This document shows, one piece after another, positions 16,963-25,319 of a stretch of 64,000 bases of DNA. A program made the position numbers and the translations under genes. Position 1 is the first letter of the stretch; the number at the start of each line of letters is the position of its first letter. The DNA comes from Paraburkholderia adhaesiva. Its GTDB lineage: Bacteria > Pseudomonadota > Gammaproteobacteria > Burkholderiales > Burkholderiaceae. The DNA is taken from assembly GCF_021390575.1 (NCBI RefSeq), contig NZ_JAJEJQ010000002.1, positions 1,302,001 to 1,366,000 on the forward strand, in the 5' to 3' direction. Under the pieces are notes generated by a model. It saw only the letters and a program-made list of their open reading frames with translations. It searched no databases and had not been told where the DNA came from.

Positions 16963-17046
16963 CGTGCGCTGGCGCCGCTGACTACCCGCACGGCGCACCC
17001 AATCTTCCGGTTCTTCCGATGCAGTCGCGCGCCGGGGCTCACCGAA

Positions 17047-17415
17047 TCAGATCGCGCCGATCAGCACTTCCGCGGGGATATGCAAACCCGCGTGTAATCG
17101 ACGGATCATCGAGAGGCTCAGCGCGCGCTTGCCGTTCAGCACTTCGTAGACGCGATTCGTATTGCCGATATACGGCTTCATGTCGGAGGCTTTCAGCCCC
17201 TGCTGCTCCATCCTGAACTTGATCGCTTCGACAGGATCGGGGCTCGCGAGCGGGAAGTGCGAGTCTTCGTACCGCTCGACCAGCAGCGACAGAATTTCAA
17301 GCCGATCGCCCTCCGGCGTGCCGGGGGCCGGGTCGGCATCGACAAGCGCGGATACGGCGGCGAGTGCAGCCTTGTAATCTTCTTCAGTGCGCAGCGGACG
17401 AATATCCATTCCCAT
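17047..17415 (-). CDS. higA: HigA-type antitoxin
   Basis: 122 aa. The N-terminal half (PLRTEEDYKAALAAVSALVD, RLEILSLLVERYED) is the HigA-specific extension and the C-terminal half is an XRE helix-turn-helix (KASDMKPYIGNTNRVYEVLN, IRRLHAGLHIPAEVLIG). It neutralises HigB by protein contact and represses the operon. The ATG at 17415 overlaps the higB stop by one base, so translation is coupled; an in-frame ATG two codons later is also possible. Toxin first, antitoxin second is the usual hig order. Confidence 0.9.
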   Translation of the reverse strand: MGMDIRPLRTEEDYKAALAAVSALVDADPAPGTPEGDRLEILSLLVERYEDSHFPLASPDPVEAIKFRMEQQGLKASDMKPYIGNTNRVYEVLNGKRALSLSMIRRLHAGLHIPAEVLIGAI

Positions 17416-17717
17416 TACTCCATTTCCACGGTTGCCGCATCTACCTTGTCATACTCGGCGTGGGTGCCAACGAACTTGATGTACACCACGCCAATCCGGT
17501 AAGCGACAGCGACGATCAGTCGAAAATCGTTGCCCTTGATGTTGAACACCACCCGGTTCTTGCCGACGAAACTCGCCGAAGCGTAGTCATTCCGGATGTC
17601 CTGGGGCGTTTGCCAGGCAGCTTTGACTGCTTCGGCGTGCCACGACAACAGCGCCTGTTCGGCTCGTGCGTGATTTCTGATGAAGTCCAGCAAGGCTTTC
17701 TTGGCAACGATACGCAT
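17415..17717 (-). CDS. higB: HigB-family mRNA interferase toxin
   Basis: 100 aa, full length for the HigB_toxin family (RelE fold). It starts ALLDFIRNHARAEQAL and continues with WHAEAVKAAWQTPQDIRNDY, RVVFNIKGNDFRLIVAVAYR and FVGTHAEYDKVDA, all family landmarks. Toxins of this class cut mRNA in the ribosomal A site during stress. The Arg and His/Tyr residues of the C-terminal strand region are intact, so it is probably active. Immediately upstream lies a -35/-10 pair with an inverted repeat in the spacer. Confidence 0.92.
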   Translation of the reverse strand: MRIVAKKALLDFIRNHARAEQALLSWHAEAVKAAWQTPQDIRNDYASASFVGKNRVVFNIKGNDFRLIVAVAYRIGVVYIKFVGTHAEYDKVDAATVEME

Positions 17718-17722
17718 GGGTT

Positions 17723-17751
17723 ATGGTAGTCCCAAATTAGGACTTTCGCAA
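17723..17751 (-). promoter_or_regulatory. higBA promoter with operator in the spacer
   Basis: On the minus strand a -35 TTGCGA (17751-17746) and -10 TACCAT (17728-17723) are 17 bp apart. The inverted repeat AGTCC-7 nt-GGACT (17728-17744) fills almost the whole spacer, so a bound HigA dimer would block RNA polymerase. The higB start codon lies only a few bases downstream of the -10, implying a very short or leaderless 5' end. Confidence 0.72.
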
Positions 17752-17980
17752 TGGTTTCTGGCTCCGGCGAAAACAAAAACTAAACGCCGCCTGTCCTGAC
17801 TGCGGAGGACACATCCGCTCTGGGTGCCAGAACGAATCGCTCCATCGTCGAAGTCTATCGCCCCAGGCGCGAGACCAATAGCTGCCGAATGGCTAACCGT
17901 GCGGGTGACCCGTCGGCTTTCAAGCCCGGCCCGCTACGGCTGCCCCTTGGTCATCACCCATTCGCCCCCCAAAAATCACT

Positions 17981-18029
17981 TTGACAAACACTCTTACGAT
18001 ATATATCTTAAGACATGTTTTACGATATC
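17981..18029 (+). promoter_or_regulatory. Promoter and palindromic operator of the yqjI/yqjH-like operon
   Basis: -35 TTGACA (17981-17986), 17-bp spacer, -10 TATCTT (18004-18009). Overlapping it is the perfect palindrome GATATATATC (17998-18007), and 26 bp further the related GATATC (18024-18029); both are preceded by TTAC. Placement over the -10 and downstream of it suits autorepression by the PadR-family product. Binding is inference. Confidence 0.62.
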
Positions 18030-18043
18030 CAACAGGAGGCGAC

Positions 18044-18727
18044 ATGCGCCACCCTCATTATTTCGGCCGCAACGGCTGCGGCGCTTCGAGCCGTATTTCC
18101 GCCCTGCACGCGTTTTGGCACGCCATGGGCCGGCATCGTTCACATGGCGAAGGACCCGGCGGCTGGGGCGAACGCAACAGCCGAGGGTTCGGTGACGGCG
18201 ATGGCTATGGCGACGGTTTCGGCCGAAGCCGCAAGTTCACGTCGGACGACCTGCAACTCATGCTGCTCGCGCTGCTCGCCGAACGCCCAAGCCACGGCTA
18301 CGAGCTCATCAAGGCCCTCGACGCCCGCTCGAACGGCTTCTACAGCCCGAGCCCCGGCATGGTCTATCCGGCCCTCACGTGGCTGGAAGAAGTCGGCTAT
18401 GTGAGCGTCACGGTGGAAGGCAACCGCAAGCGCTATGAGCTGTCGCCCGAGGGGCGCGCACATCTCGATGCCCACCGCGAACGCGCCGACATGATCCTCG
18501 CGAGGCTCACCCACTTCGGACGCAAGATGGATTTGATGCGCCGCGCGTTCGCGGGACAGGAACTTGCCGACGAAACAGAAGGTGGCTGGGTGCGCGAGCT
18601 GATTGAAGCGCGCCGTGCGCTCAAGCATGCACTGCTGCGCCGCACAGACGCATCGCCCGATGAGCAGCGCCGACTCGCGGCAATCCTGATGCGCGCCACG
18701 CAAGAAATTGAACAGGGCGGCGCCTGA
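18044..18727 (+). CDS. PadR-family regulator with His/Gly-rich N-terminus, YqjI-like
   Basis: 227 aa from ATG 18044, which follows AGGAGG. Residues 1-63 are a low-complexity extension rich in His, Gly and Arg, with one Cys (MRHPHYFGRNGCG, WHAMGRHRSHGEGPGG, DGDGYGDGFG). From about 64 comes a PadR winged helix (DDLQLMLLALLAERPSHGYE, YSPSPGMVYPALTWLEEVGY, YELSPEGRAHLDAH) and a helical dimer region. E. coli YqjI has the same layout; its metal-binding extension makes it a nickel-sensitive repressor of the ferric reductase gene yqjH. Here the next gene is a YqjH-like protein, 38 bp downstream on the same strand, whereas in E. coli the pair is divergent. Assignment by architecture plus context. Confidence 0.83.
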   Translation: MRHPHYFGRNGCGASSRISALHAFWHAMGRHRSHGEGPGGWGERNSRGFGDGDGYGDGFGRSRKFTSDDLQLMLLALLAERPSHGYELIKALDARSNGFYSPSPGMVYPALTWLEEVGYVSVTVEGNRKRYELSPEGRAHLDAHRERADMILARLTHFGRKMDLMRRAFAGQELADETEGGWVRELIEARRALKHALLRRTDASPDEQRRLAAILMRATQEIEQGGA

Positions 18728-18765
18728 TCCTGCGCGGACAGGCCGTCTCAACCGGAGAGTCATTT

Positions 18766-19575
18766 ATGCAAAACCCGTCAGCGCTCGAAGTCGTCCGTGT
18801 GCGTCATCCGCTGAAGTTCCGGCTGCTGTGCGTCGCGCGCGTCGTGCCGCTCTCGCCCTCGCTCGTTCGCGTCACCCTTACGGGCGACTTGAACGACTTC
18901 GCTTCCGCGTCGTTCGACGATCACGTCAAGGTGTTTTTCCCGGCCTCAGGCGCCGCCAAACCTGCTTTACCTACGGCCGGCCCGCATGGTCCGATCTTCC
19001 CTGAGGGTGCCGAGCGCCCCGTCATGCGCGATTTCACTCCGCAGCGCTTCGACCTCGAGGCGGGCGAGCTCGACCTGGTGTTTGCGTTGCACGAAGCCGG
19101 GCCGGCAACCACGTGGGCAACGCAGGCACAGCCGGGACAGTTTCTGGGCATCGGTGGTCCGCGCGGGTCGATGGTGATTCCGTCCGGCTACGACTGGCAT
19201 CTGTTGATCGGCGACGAAACCGCCCTCCCCGCAATCCAGCGGCGCCTCGCGGAATTGCCCGCGGATGCGCGCGTGGCGGTAGTCATTGAAGTCGCGAACC
19301 GTGCCGCCCGCATCGAGCTGCCGACCGAAACCGATTGCTACGCGGTCTGGTGCTATCGCGACGAAGCTGAGTCGGAAAATCCGCTACTCGACGCAGTCCG
19401 CGAAATCTGGCTGCCGCCCGGCGTCGGCCACGTGTGGGCGGCGGGCGAGGCGTCGGTGATCCGCGCCGTGCGGGCGCACCTCGTGAACGAACGCGGCGTC
19501 GACAAAAAGGGCATTCGCGCATCGGCCTATTGGCGGCGCGGCGCGCAGGCGGCGCACGAAGCAATCGAGGACTGA
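18766..19575 (+). CDS. Siderophore-interacting protein / NADPH ferric-chelate reductase, YqjH-like
   Basis: 269 aa. An N-terminal FAD-binding beta barrel (about 15-135) includes RVTLTGDLNDFASASFDDHV and the flavin motif MRDFTPQRFD (RxFT type), then GQFLGIGGPRGSMVI. A C-terminal SIP domain has LIGDETALPAIQRRLAELP and VWAAGEASVIRAVRAHLVNE. Members reduce Fe(III)-siderophores with NAD(P)H in the cytoplasm to release iron. It follows the PadR-type regulator in one operon, as expected for a nickel/iron-controlled reductase. ATG 18766 follows GGAGAG at close spacing. Confidence 0.9.
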   Translation: MQNPSALEVVRVRHPLKFRLLCVARVVPLSPSLVRVTLTGDLNDFASASFDDHVKVFFPASGAAKPALPTAGPHGPIFPEGAERPVMRDFTPQRFDLEAGELDLVFALHEAGPATTWATQAQPGQFLGIGGPRGSMVIPSGYDWHLLIGDETALPAIQRRLAELPADARVAVVIEVANRAARIELPTETDCYAVWCYRDEAESENPLLDAVREIWLPPGVGHVWAAGEASVIRAVRAHLVNERGVDKKGIRASAYWRRGAQAAHEAIED

Positions 19576-19764
19576 GCCGCAAAAAGCGTGAAGCGAGCGG
19601 GAGCAGCGTTTCATCGTGCGCGCGTCGTGCCGAATGTATCGACCATCGGCGCGACGGTTTGCAGGGGATGCCATGGCGTCTTCAGCGGATCCGGCACGCA
19701 TGCGACGCCGCGTATAGCATCGCATCTGAGTTATCGCCCAATTCCGCTCACGGACGCCACGCCC

Positions 19765-20148
19765 ATGCCTTCCTCAGTACGCAACTCGCTCGACTGGATA
19801 CTCGAAGCCCTCGAACGCGACGCCGGCTACTTGCGCAAACGGATGTTCGGCTGCGACGCCGCCTACATCGACGGCCTGCTGTATCTCGTCGTCGCCGATC
19901 GCGACGAGCCGTTCAACGGTTTGCTCGTCTGCACGTCGCGCGATCGCCACGCTGCGCTCATCGAGGAAATGCCTGCTTTGAAGCCACATCCGGTGCTCGG
20001 AAAATGGCTGTATGTTCGGCAAGGCGATGCGGCATTCGAAGACATCGTGCAAAAAATGACGGCGCTTGTACTCGCGCGCGACGAGCGCGTCGGCGTCGAA
20101 CCGCCCGCACGTAAGCGGCGCGGCAAGAGCGTACTACCGAAACCGTGA
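19765..20148 (+). CDS. Small cytoplasmic protein, TfoX-N/YjbR-like
   Basis: 127 aa from ATG 19765. The fold pattern RKRMFGCDAAYIDGLLYLVV, then NGLLVCTSRDRHAALIEEMP and GKWLYVRQGD resembles the TfoX N-terminal and YjbR families (MFGxxxxY...LYxxV), which are small alpha/beta proteins of mostly unknown role. A basic tail (PPARKRRGKSVLPKP) is present. The frame is open upstream to 19588 but that extension looks unlike protein and has no RBS. Function not known. Confidence 0.65.
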   Translation: MPSSVRNSLDWILEALERDAGYLRKRMFGCDAAYIDGLLYLVVADRDEPFNGLLVCTSRDRHAALIEEMPALKPHPVLGKWLYVRQGDAAFEDIVQKMTALVLARDERVGVEPPARKRRGKSVLPKP

Positions 20149-20190
20149 GACATCGGGCAGCGAGCTAAAACGTCGCCGCCCGCCTGCGTC

Positions 20191-21309
20191 TCAGGCCTTT
20201 CTGCGCGCGCGCACGGCCTGCGCCAGCGTATCCAGCACCGGCGCGGTCTGCGCCCAGCTGATGCACGCATCGGTGATCGACACTCCGCGCTTAAGCGGCA
20301 CGCCCGGCTTGAGGTCCTGGCGCCCTTCCTCAAGGTGACTTTCGATCATGACGCCGACGATCCGCCGGTCGCCGCCAGCGAGCTGACCGGCGATGTCGCT
20401 CGCAACCTCGATCTGCCGCTGATGCGCCTTGTTCGAATTCGCGTGCGAGCAGTCGATCATGACCTGCTCGCGCAAGCCGGCCTTCGCGAGCGCCTCGCAA
20501 CACGCGCTCACCGACGCCCGATCGTAATTCGGACCCGTCTTTCCGCCGCGCAGGATCACGTGGCAGTCGTCGTTGCCGCGCGTTTCGAAGATCGCAGCCA
20601 TGCCCATCTTCGTCATGCCCATGAACGCGTGGCTCGCGCGAGCGGCCACGATGGCGTCGGTGGCCACCTGCACGCCGCCGTCGGTGCCGTTCTTGAAGCC
20701 GATCGGGCAGGACAGCCCCGACGCCAGTTGCCGGTGGCTCTGGCTTTCGGTCGTGCGCGCGCCGATCGCGCCCCAGGCGACGAGGTCGGCGATGTATTGC
20801 GGGCTCAGCAGGTCGAGGAATTCGGTGGCGGTCGGCAGTCCGAGCGCATTGATGTCGAGCAGCAGTTGTCGCGCGGCGCGCAGGCCTTCGTTGATGCGGA
20901 AGCTGCCGTCGAGACGCGGATCGTTGATATAGCCCTTCCAGCCCACGGTCGTGCGCGGCTTCTCGAAGTAGACGCGCATCACGACGAGCAGATCGTCCTT
21001 GAGCGAATCGGCCTTCTCCTTCAGCAGCTTTGCGTATTCGATGGCCTGGTCGTGGTCGTGGATCGAGCACGGCCCCACAACGACGATGAGGCGGTCATCG
21101 CGTTGTTTGAGCACGTCGGCGATCTGCGCGCGGCTCGTTTCCACGAGCGTCTGCTTGTCTTGCGGCACCGGCAGTTCGTCGAGCAGCAGTGCGGGAGAAA
21201 TCAGCGGACGCACGGCGCCGATGCGCACGTCGTCGATGCGGGTGGAGTCAACGGTGGCGTCGGCAAAGCCGACTTCCTGGTCGTGCTGCGGATTGTCGAT
21301 GCGGCTCAA
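20191..21309 (-). CDS. aroG: 3-deoxy-7-phosphoheptulonate (DAHP) synthase, AroG/AroF class
   Basis: 372 aa, usual length for the E. coli-type class I-alpha enzyme. It joins phosphoenolpyruvate and erythrose 4-phosphate, the first step of the shikimate pathway. Visible landmarks: RLIVVVGPCSIHDHDQAIEY, MRVYFEKPRTTVGWKGYIND, WGAIGARTTESQSHRQLASG, GFKNGTDGGVQVATDAI, IDCSHANSNKAHQRQ and GVSITDACISWAQT. These cover the metal (C, H, E, D) and PEP-phosphate ligands. Feedback specificity (Phe, Tyr or Trp) is not readable with confidence. Stands alone on the minus strand. Confidence 0.95.
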   Translation of the reverse strand: MSRIDNPQHDQEVGFADATVDSTRIDDVRIGAVRPLISPALLLDELPVPQDKQTLVETSRAQIADVLKQRDDRLIVVVGPCSIHDHDQAIEYAKLLKEKADSLKDDLLVVMRVYFEKPRTTVGWKGYINDPRLDGSFRINEGLRAARQLLLDINALGLPTATEFLDLLSPQYIADLVAWGAIGARTTESQSHRQLASGLSCPIGFKNGTDGGVQVATDAIVAARASHAFMGMTKMGMAAIFETRGNDDCHVILRGGKTGPNYDRASVSACCEALAKAGLREQVMIDCSHANSNKAHQRQIEVASDIAGQLAGGDRRIVGVMIESHLEEGRQDLKPGVPLKRGVSITDACISWAQTAPVLDTLAQAVRARRKA

Positions 21310-21545
21310 GATGCTCTCCTGCCTCGCGCATGGCGCGGGTCTTGCGGTTCGATGCTGGGCGATGCCAGGAACAGGCAGGATTATCGCATCCGGCGGCCCG
21401 CTGCGGCGTGGCGCGCCCGGAAGCCGGTCAAGGCGGCGTCGCGCCGCCCCGCGAACGGGCGTTCAAAGGCGTTGAAGAGCGTTGAAATGCATTGAACTGC
21501 GCAACCCGGACGATCGACGGCAACGCCTGCCGCACAAGCCACGCG

Positions 21546-22550
21546 TCAGGACGCTGCGCCCATCGGATCACGCTTGCCGCGCAAGCGCCGCGCGATACGC
21601 ACGAGCGCGTGCCACTGCTGCGCGATCACGCCATCGCCGTAGTCGAGCCCCTGGCCTCGCGGCGTGGGAAGCTGGTCGCGGATGCCGGTGGGCTCCAGCG
21701 CCTTGTTCCAGGAAGCGCTACCGAACAGCATGTCCCACCACGGAAACAGCACACCGAAATTGCAGCCGTAACGCGTGCCTTCGTGGCCGTAGCCGATTGC
21801 GTGATGGCGGCGATGGAACGCCGGGCTCACGACGATGCGCTCCAGCACGGGGCCGAACGGCAGCCGCACGTTGGCGTGCTGCACGCTCTGCATGAAATTG
21901 GTGACGGCCACGAGCACGACGTACTGCGCGGGCTGCACGCCGATGAAGAGCGCGAGAGCCGCGAAGAACGCTGCGTTGATGATGTCGTCGAGGAAATGAT
22001 TGCGATCGTCACACCAGAGCGACATTTGCTGCTGGCTGTGATGGACGGCGTGCAGTTCCCACCAGATGCCAATGCGATGCTGCCAGCGGTGATACCAGTA
22101 CCCCGCGAAGTCGAGCACGACGAGGTAGATCAGGAACGACACAATGGAGTTGTCGGTCACGCCGGGCCAGAGGCTGTCCACGTCGATGTTCGGCACGTTG
22201 TGGATCGCCATCAGACTCTGCAAGTGGCTGAACACCGGCTGCAGCACGAAGAAGAACGCGAGATTCAGAATGCCGAGCTTCGCGATCCACGTGTACCAGA
22301 TGTCGGCGCGCACCGCCTTGCGGTCGCCCCACGCTTCGACGGGCCGCAGCGCTTCGAGCGGGCGCAGCACAGCGTAACTGAGCCCGGCCTGTAGCAGACC
22401 GACGATCACCCAGTAGAGCGCGTCGTAGGTATCGTCGTCGTAGCCCATCAGGCCGACCTTGTAGAAGACCGGCTGGATCACGTCCACGTAGACCAGCGTC
22501 TGCAGCCAGGATACGGCGTTGTCGAGTTGCGAGATCAGGGTGTCAATCAT
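21546..22550 (-). CDS. Sterol desaturase / fatty acid hydroxylase family membrane protein
   Basis: 334 aa, several membrane helices (VIVGLLQAGLSYAVL; LGILNLAFFFVLQPVF; FLIYLVVLDFAGYWYH; FFAALALFIGV). The eight-histidine di-iron motif set is complete: HRWQH after YWYH, HAVHHS, and HRRHHAIGY near the end. Family members insert hydroxyl groups or double bonds in lipids at the inner membrane, using oxygen. In proteobacteria many are of unknown substrate. Next gene on the same strand (upstream) is the beta-propeller protein, 66 bp away, so they may be co-transcribed. Confidence 0.88.
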   Translation of the reverse strand: MIDTLISQLDNAVSWLQTLVYVDVIQPVFYKVGLMGYDDDTYDALYWVIVGLLQAGLSYAVLRPLEALRPVEAWGDRKAVRADIWYTWIAKLGILNLAFFFVLQPVFSHLQSLMAIHNVPNIDVDSLWPGVTDNSIVSFLIYLVVLDFAGYWYHRWQHRIGIWWELHAVHHSQQQMSLWCDDRNHFLDDIINAAFFAALALFIGVQPAQYVVLVAVTNFMQSVQHANVRLPFGPVLERIVVSPAFHRRHHAIGYGHEGTRYGCNFGVLFPWWDMLFGSASWNKALEPTGIRDQLPTPRGQGLDYGDGVIAQQWHALVRIARRLRGKRDPMGAAS

Positions 22551-22616
22551 CGAGTCCCTCGAACGATTCCTTTGCAGTTGTTGGACGTTGGTTGGGCTTT
22601 ATCAGGGCCAGTGCGC

Positions 22617-23606
22617 TCAGTCGGGGTTCGGCGCAGAGACCGGCGCCCGGTTGGCGAAATAGATGCCGTGCGGCGAGCGGCCCACGGCGATCGTGTCGAT
22701 CAGCTTGCGCGTCGTGAGATCAATGATCCCGATGTGCCGCGCGAAGCGGAACGTCACCCACAGATAGCGTTTGTCTGCGGAAAGTTCCATATCGTCGGGG
22801 CCGGGGCGCAGGCCCGTGATATCGGCCGCTTTCGTAAGCGTCGTGTAGTCGAGGATGCTGATCGTGCTTTCAACCCGATTCGACACGGCAACGTGCTTGC
22901 CGTCGTCGAGATTGCGGAAGTTGTGCGCGCCGCGCCCCGTCTGGATTCGCTTAACGATCGTGCGGTTGTGCCAGTCCACCACGGCCACGTCGTCCTCGCC
23001 CGTCATGCCAACGAGCAGATACTTGTCGCCGGGCGTCATCCACAGGCCGGCGGGGGTGGTGCCGACCGGCAGTTTCCAGAGCACGGTCTGCGTCGGCAGA
23101 TCGATCGCGGCCACTTCACCCGTTTCCTGCAACGTCACGAATGCGGTCTTGTTGTCCGAGGCAAACGTGATGTGGCTCGGCGTCTTCGCCAGTGCAATGC
23201 GCTTCACGAGCGTGACGTCGTGGCCGTTATAGCTGTAGATGTCCACGCGATCGAGGCGCAGGCCCGTCGTCACGAACCACTTGTGATCGGGGGAGAAGCC
23301 GAGCTGATACGGGTCCTCGATGCCCTCCACGCGACGCTGCACCTTGCCCGTGCGCGGATCGAGGAACATCAGGTCGTTCGAGACCGAGTCGGCGACGATC
23401 AGCGACTGGCCGTCGGGCGTGATCATCAGGTGATGCGGCTCCTTGCCGGTGGGCTGGGTGCCAACCACGGTGCGGCTCGCCTGATCGATGAGCGAAAGCT
23501 GCGCCTCGCCGGAATCGAGCACGATGACCCTGTCGTCGGCGTGGGCGAGCGTGCCCCACGCGAGCGCGCCCATCAGCAGCGCCGAAGCGACGCGGGATTT
23601 CGTCAT
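22617..23606 (-). CDS. Exported YncE-like beta-propeller protein
   Basis: 329 aa from ATG 23606, which gives a standard signal peptide (MTKSRVASALLMGALAWGTL, cleavage after AHA). An in-frame ATG at 23630 would add eight residues; neither start has a good RBS. The mature protein is a run of YVTN-type blades: VIVLDSGEAQLSLIDQ, HHLMITPDGQSLIVADSVSN, LGFSPDHKWFVTTG, HITFASDNKTAFVTLQ, PDDMELSADKRYLWVTF and SPHGIYFAN. Such periplasmic propellers act as binding or scaffolding proteins, or accompany PQQ/heme enzymes. No enzyme partner other than the desaturase-like protein is near. Confidence 0.82.
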   Translation of the reverse strand: MTKSRVASALLMGALAWGTLAHADDRVIVLDSGEAQLSLIDQASRTVVGTQPTGKEPHHLMITPDGQSLIVADSVSNDLMFLDPRTGKVQRRVEGIEDPYQLGFSPDHKWFVTTGLRLDRVDIYSYNGHDVTLVKRIALAKTPSHITFASDNKTAFVTLQETGEVAAIDLPTQTVLWKLPVGTTPAGLWMTPGDKYLLVGMTGEDDVAVVDWHNRTIVKRIQTGRGAHNFRNLDDGKHVAVSNRVESTISILDYTTLTKAADITGLRPGPDDMELSADKRYLWVTFRFARHIGIIDLTTRKLIDTIAVGRSPHGIYFANRAPVSAPNPD

Positions 23607-23824
23607 ACGGATAATCGGGAATTCAGGCATTTCGTAAGGGAGAAAAGCGAGTTGCAGCGCGAGCGGCCGGTTTGTGCTGAGATAGGCAGATGCGCCGGCG
23701 GCTCGTGCACGGACTGTCTCATTAACGCGTGAGGTCCCCGATCCGATGACGCGTTTTGTCGCATCGTGATGCCTCGCCGCGCAATACCCCGCGTCGTTCT
23801 GCCCCCAACTTCGAGGAGCCGTGC

Positions 23825-25141
23825 ATGCATCAGCGCATCCGCGAAGACCAGTTGCCCGAGGGCCTCACGAAAAGCACGACGGCGGCGGTGCGAGAAGCGC
23901 TCGAAGGACGCCGCCGGGGAGCCGCGCTGCTGCTGCCGCTTGCGGGGCCGGCTGTGGTGGTGTCGGTGGCGTACATGGACCCCGGCAATTTCGCCACCAA
24001 CATCCAGGCCGGCGCGCGCTACGGCTATGCGCTGCTCTGGGTGGTAGTGCTCGCCAACATCATCGCGATGCTGTTTCAGGGGCTCTCAGCCAAACTCGGC
24101 ATCGTCACGGGATCCAATCTCGCCGAACTGTGTCGTGAACGCTTCCCCGCGCCCGTTGTCTGGGCGATGTGGGGCGTGAGCGAAATCGCGGCGATGGCGA
24201 CCGATCTCGCCGAATTCCTCGGCGGCGCGATCGGGCTGGCCCTGCTCTTTCACATGCCGCTCCTCGCCGGCATGGCGATCACCGCTTTAGTGACCTACGG
24301 TCTGCTGCTGCTCGAAGGCGCGGGGTTCAGGCCGCTCGAACTCGTTATCGGCGCGCTCGTCGGGATCATCGGGCTTTGCTATCTGGTCGAACTCTTCGTC
24401 GCGCCAATCGCGTGGCCGAGCGTCCTCCGCCATCTCGTCAGGCCGCGACTTCCCGATGCACCGGCCGCGATGATCGCCGTGGGCATCGTCGGCGCGACGG
24501 TCATGCCGCACGCCCTCTTCCTGCATTCCGGCCTCACCCAGGCGCGCGTCGTGCCGCGCAACGATACCGAACGCACCCGCCTGTTGCGCTTCTCGAACAT
24601 CGAGGTCGTGATCGCGTTGACGGTCGCGGGACTCGTCAACATCGCCATGGTCATCATGGCTTCCGGTGCATTTCACCAAGGCTTTCCCGATGTCGCCGAA
24701 ATCGGAAAAGCCTATCGAACGCTCGTGCCACTGCTGGGCATTGGCGCGGCGGGTGTGTTCCTGCTCGCGCTGATTGCCTCGGGAATCTCCAGTTCGGTCG
24801 TCGGCACGATGGCCGGGCAGATGATCATGCAGGGCTTCATCGGCTTCCGGATCCCCGTGTGGCTGCGCCGCCTCGTGACCATGGTGCCGAGCTTCGCCGT
24901 TGTGGGCTTCGGCGTGAACGCTACCCAGGCGCTGGTCGCAAGCCAGGTCGTGCTGAGCCTCGCGCTGCCGGTGCCAATGGCTGCGCTCGTCTGGTTCACG
25001 AGCCGCGCCGACGTGATGGGACCGTACCGCAACCGTCCCGTCACGGTCTGGCTCGCGGTGACCGGCGCGGCTATCGTTCTCGCGTTGAACACGGTTTTGC
25101 TGCTCGATACCTTCGGCGTCGCGGTGCCCGGCCTCGGATGA
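23825..25141 (+). CDS. mntH: NRAMP-family Mn2+/Fe2+ transporter
   Basis: 438 aa, about 11 membrane helices. The metal-site motifs are both present: DPGN in TM1 (residues 52-55) and MPH in TM6 (227-229, VGATVMPHALFLHSG). The protein imports Mn2+ and other divalent metals with protons. ATG 23825 follows GAGGAG; an in-frame ATG at 23756 would add 23 residues without RBS. The 194-bp upstream stretch shows no clear MntR, Fur or riboswitch signature that I can defend. The next gene in the same direction is zwf, 178 bp on. Confidence 0.92.
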   Translation: MHQRIREDQLPEGLTKSTTAAVREALEGRRRGAALLLPLAGPAVVVSVAYMDPGNFATNIQAGARYGYALLWVVVLANIIAMLFQGLSAKLGIVTGSNLAELCRERFPAPVVWAMWGVSEIAAMATDLAEFLGGAIGLALLFHMPLLAGMAITALVTYGLLLLEGAGFRPLELVIGALVGIIGLCYLVELFVAPIAWPSVLRHLVRPRLPDAPAAMIAVGIVGATVMPHALFLHSGLTQARVVPRNDTERTRLLRFSNIEVVIALTVAGLVNIAMVIMASGAFHQGFPDVAEIGKAYRTLVPLLGIGAAGVFLLALIASGISSSVVGTMAGQMIMQGFIGFRIPVWLRRLVTMVPSFAVVGFGVNATQALVASQVVLSLALPVPMAALVWFTSRADVMGPYRNRPVTVWLAVTGAAIVLALNTVLLLDTFGVAVPGLG

Positions 25142-25275
25142 ACACACCGCACGCGTGCAAAATCACGGGAAACCATGCACCATTAGCTTTTTTCGCCGTG
25201 TCGCGCCGCCTCACCGCTGCGACGCTTTTTGCAACCGGCACGCCACTTGCGAGCCACCAAGCGCTTCCGGGTACT

Positions 25276-25292
25276 ACCTGGCATCACCAGGT
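25276..25292. promoter_or_regulatory. Inverted repeat upstream of zwf
   Basis: ACCTGG (25276-25281), 5-bp spacer, CCAGGT (25287-25292), followed by a third half-site CCACCAGG. It lies 28 bp before the zwf start. It does not match the HexR consensus I know (an A/T-rich TGTAAT palindrome), so the cognate protein is unknown. Confidence 0.4.
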
Positions 25293-25319
25293 ACCACCAG
25301 GCGCAAAATTCGACCTGCC

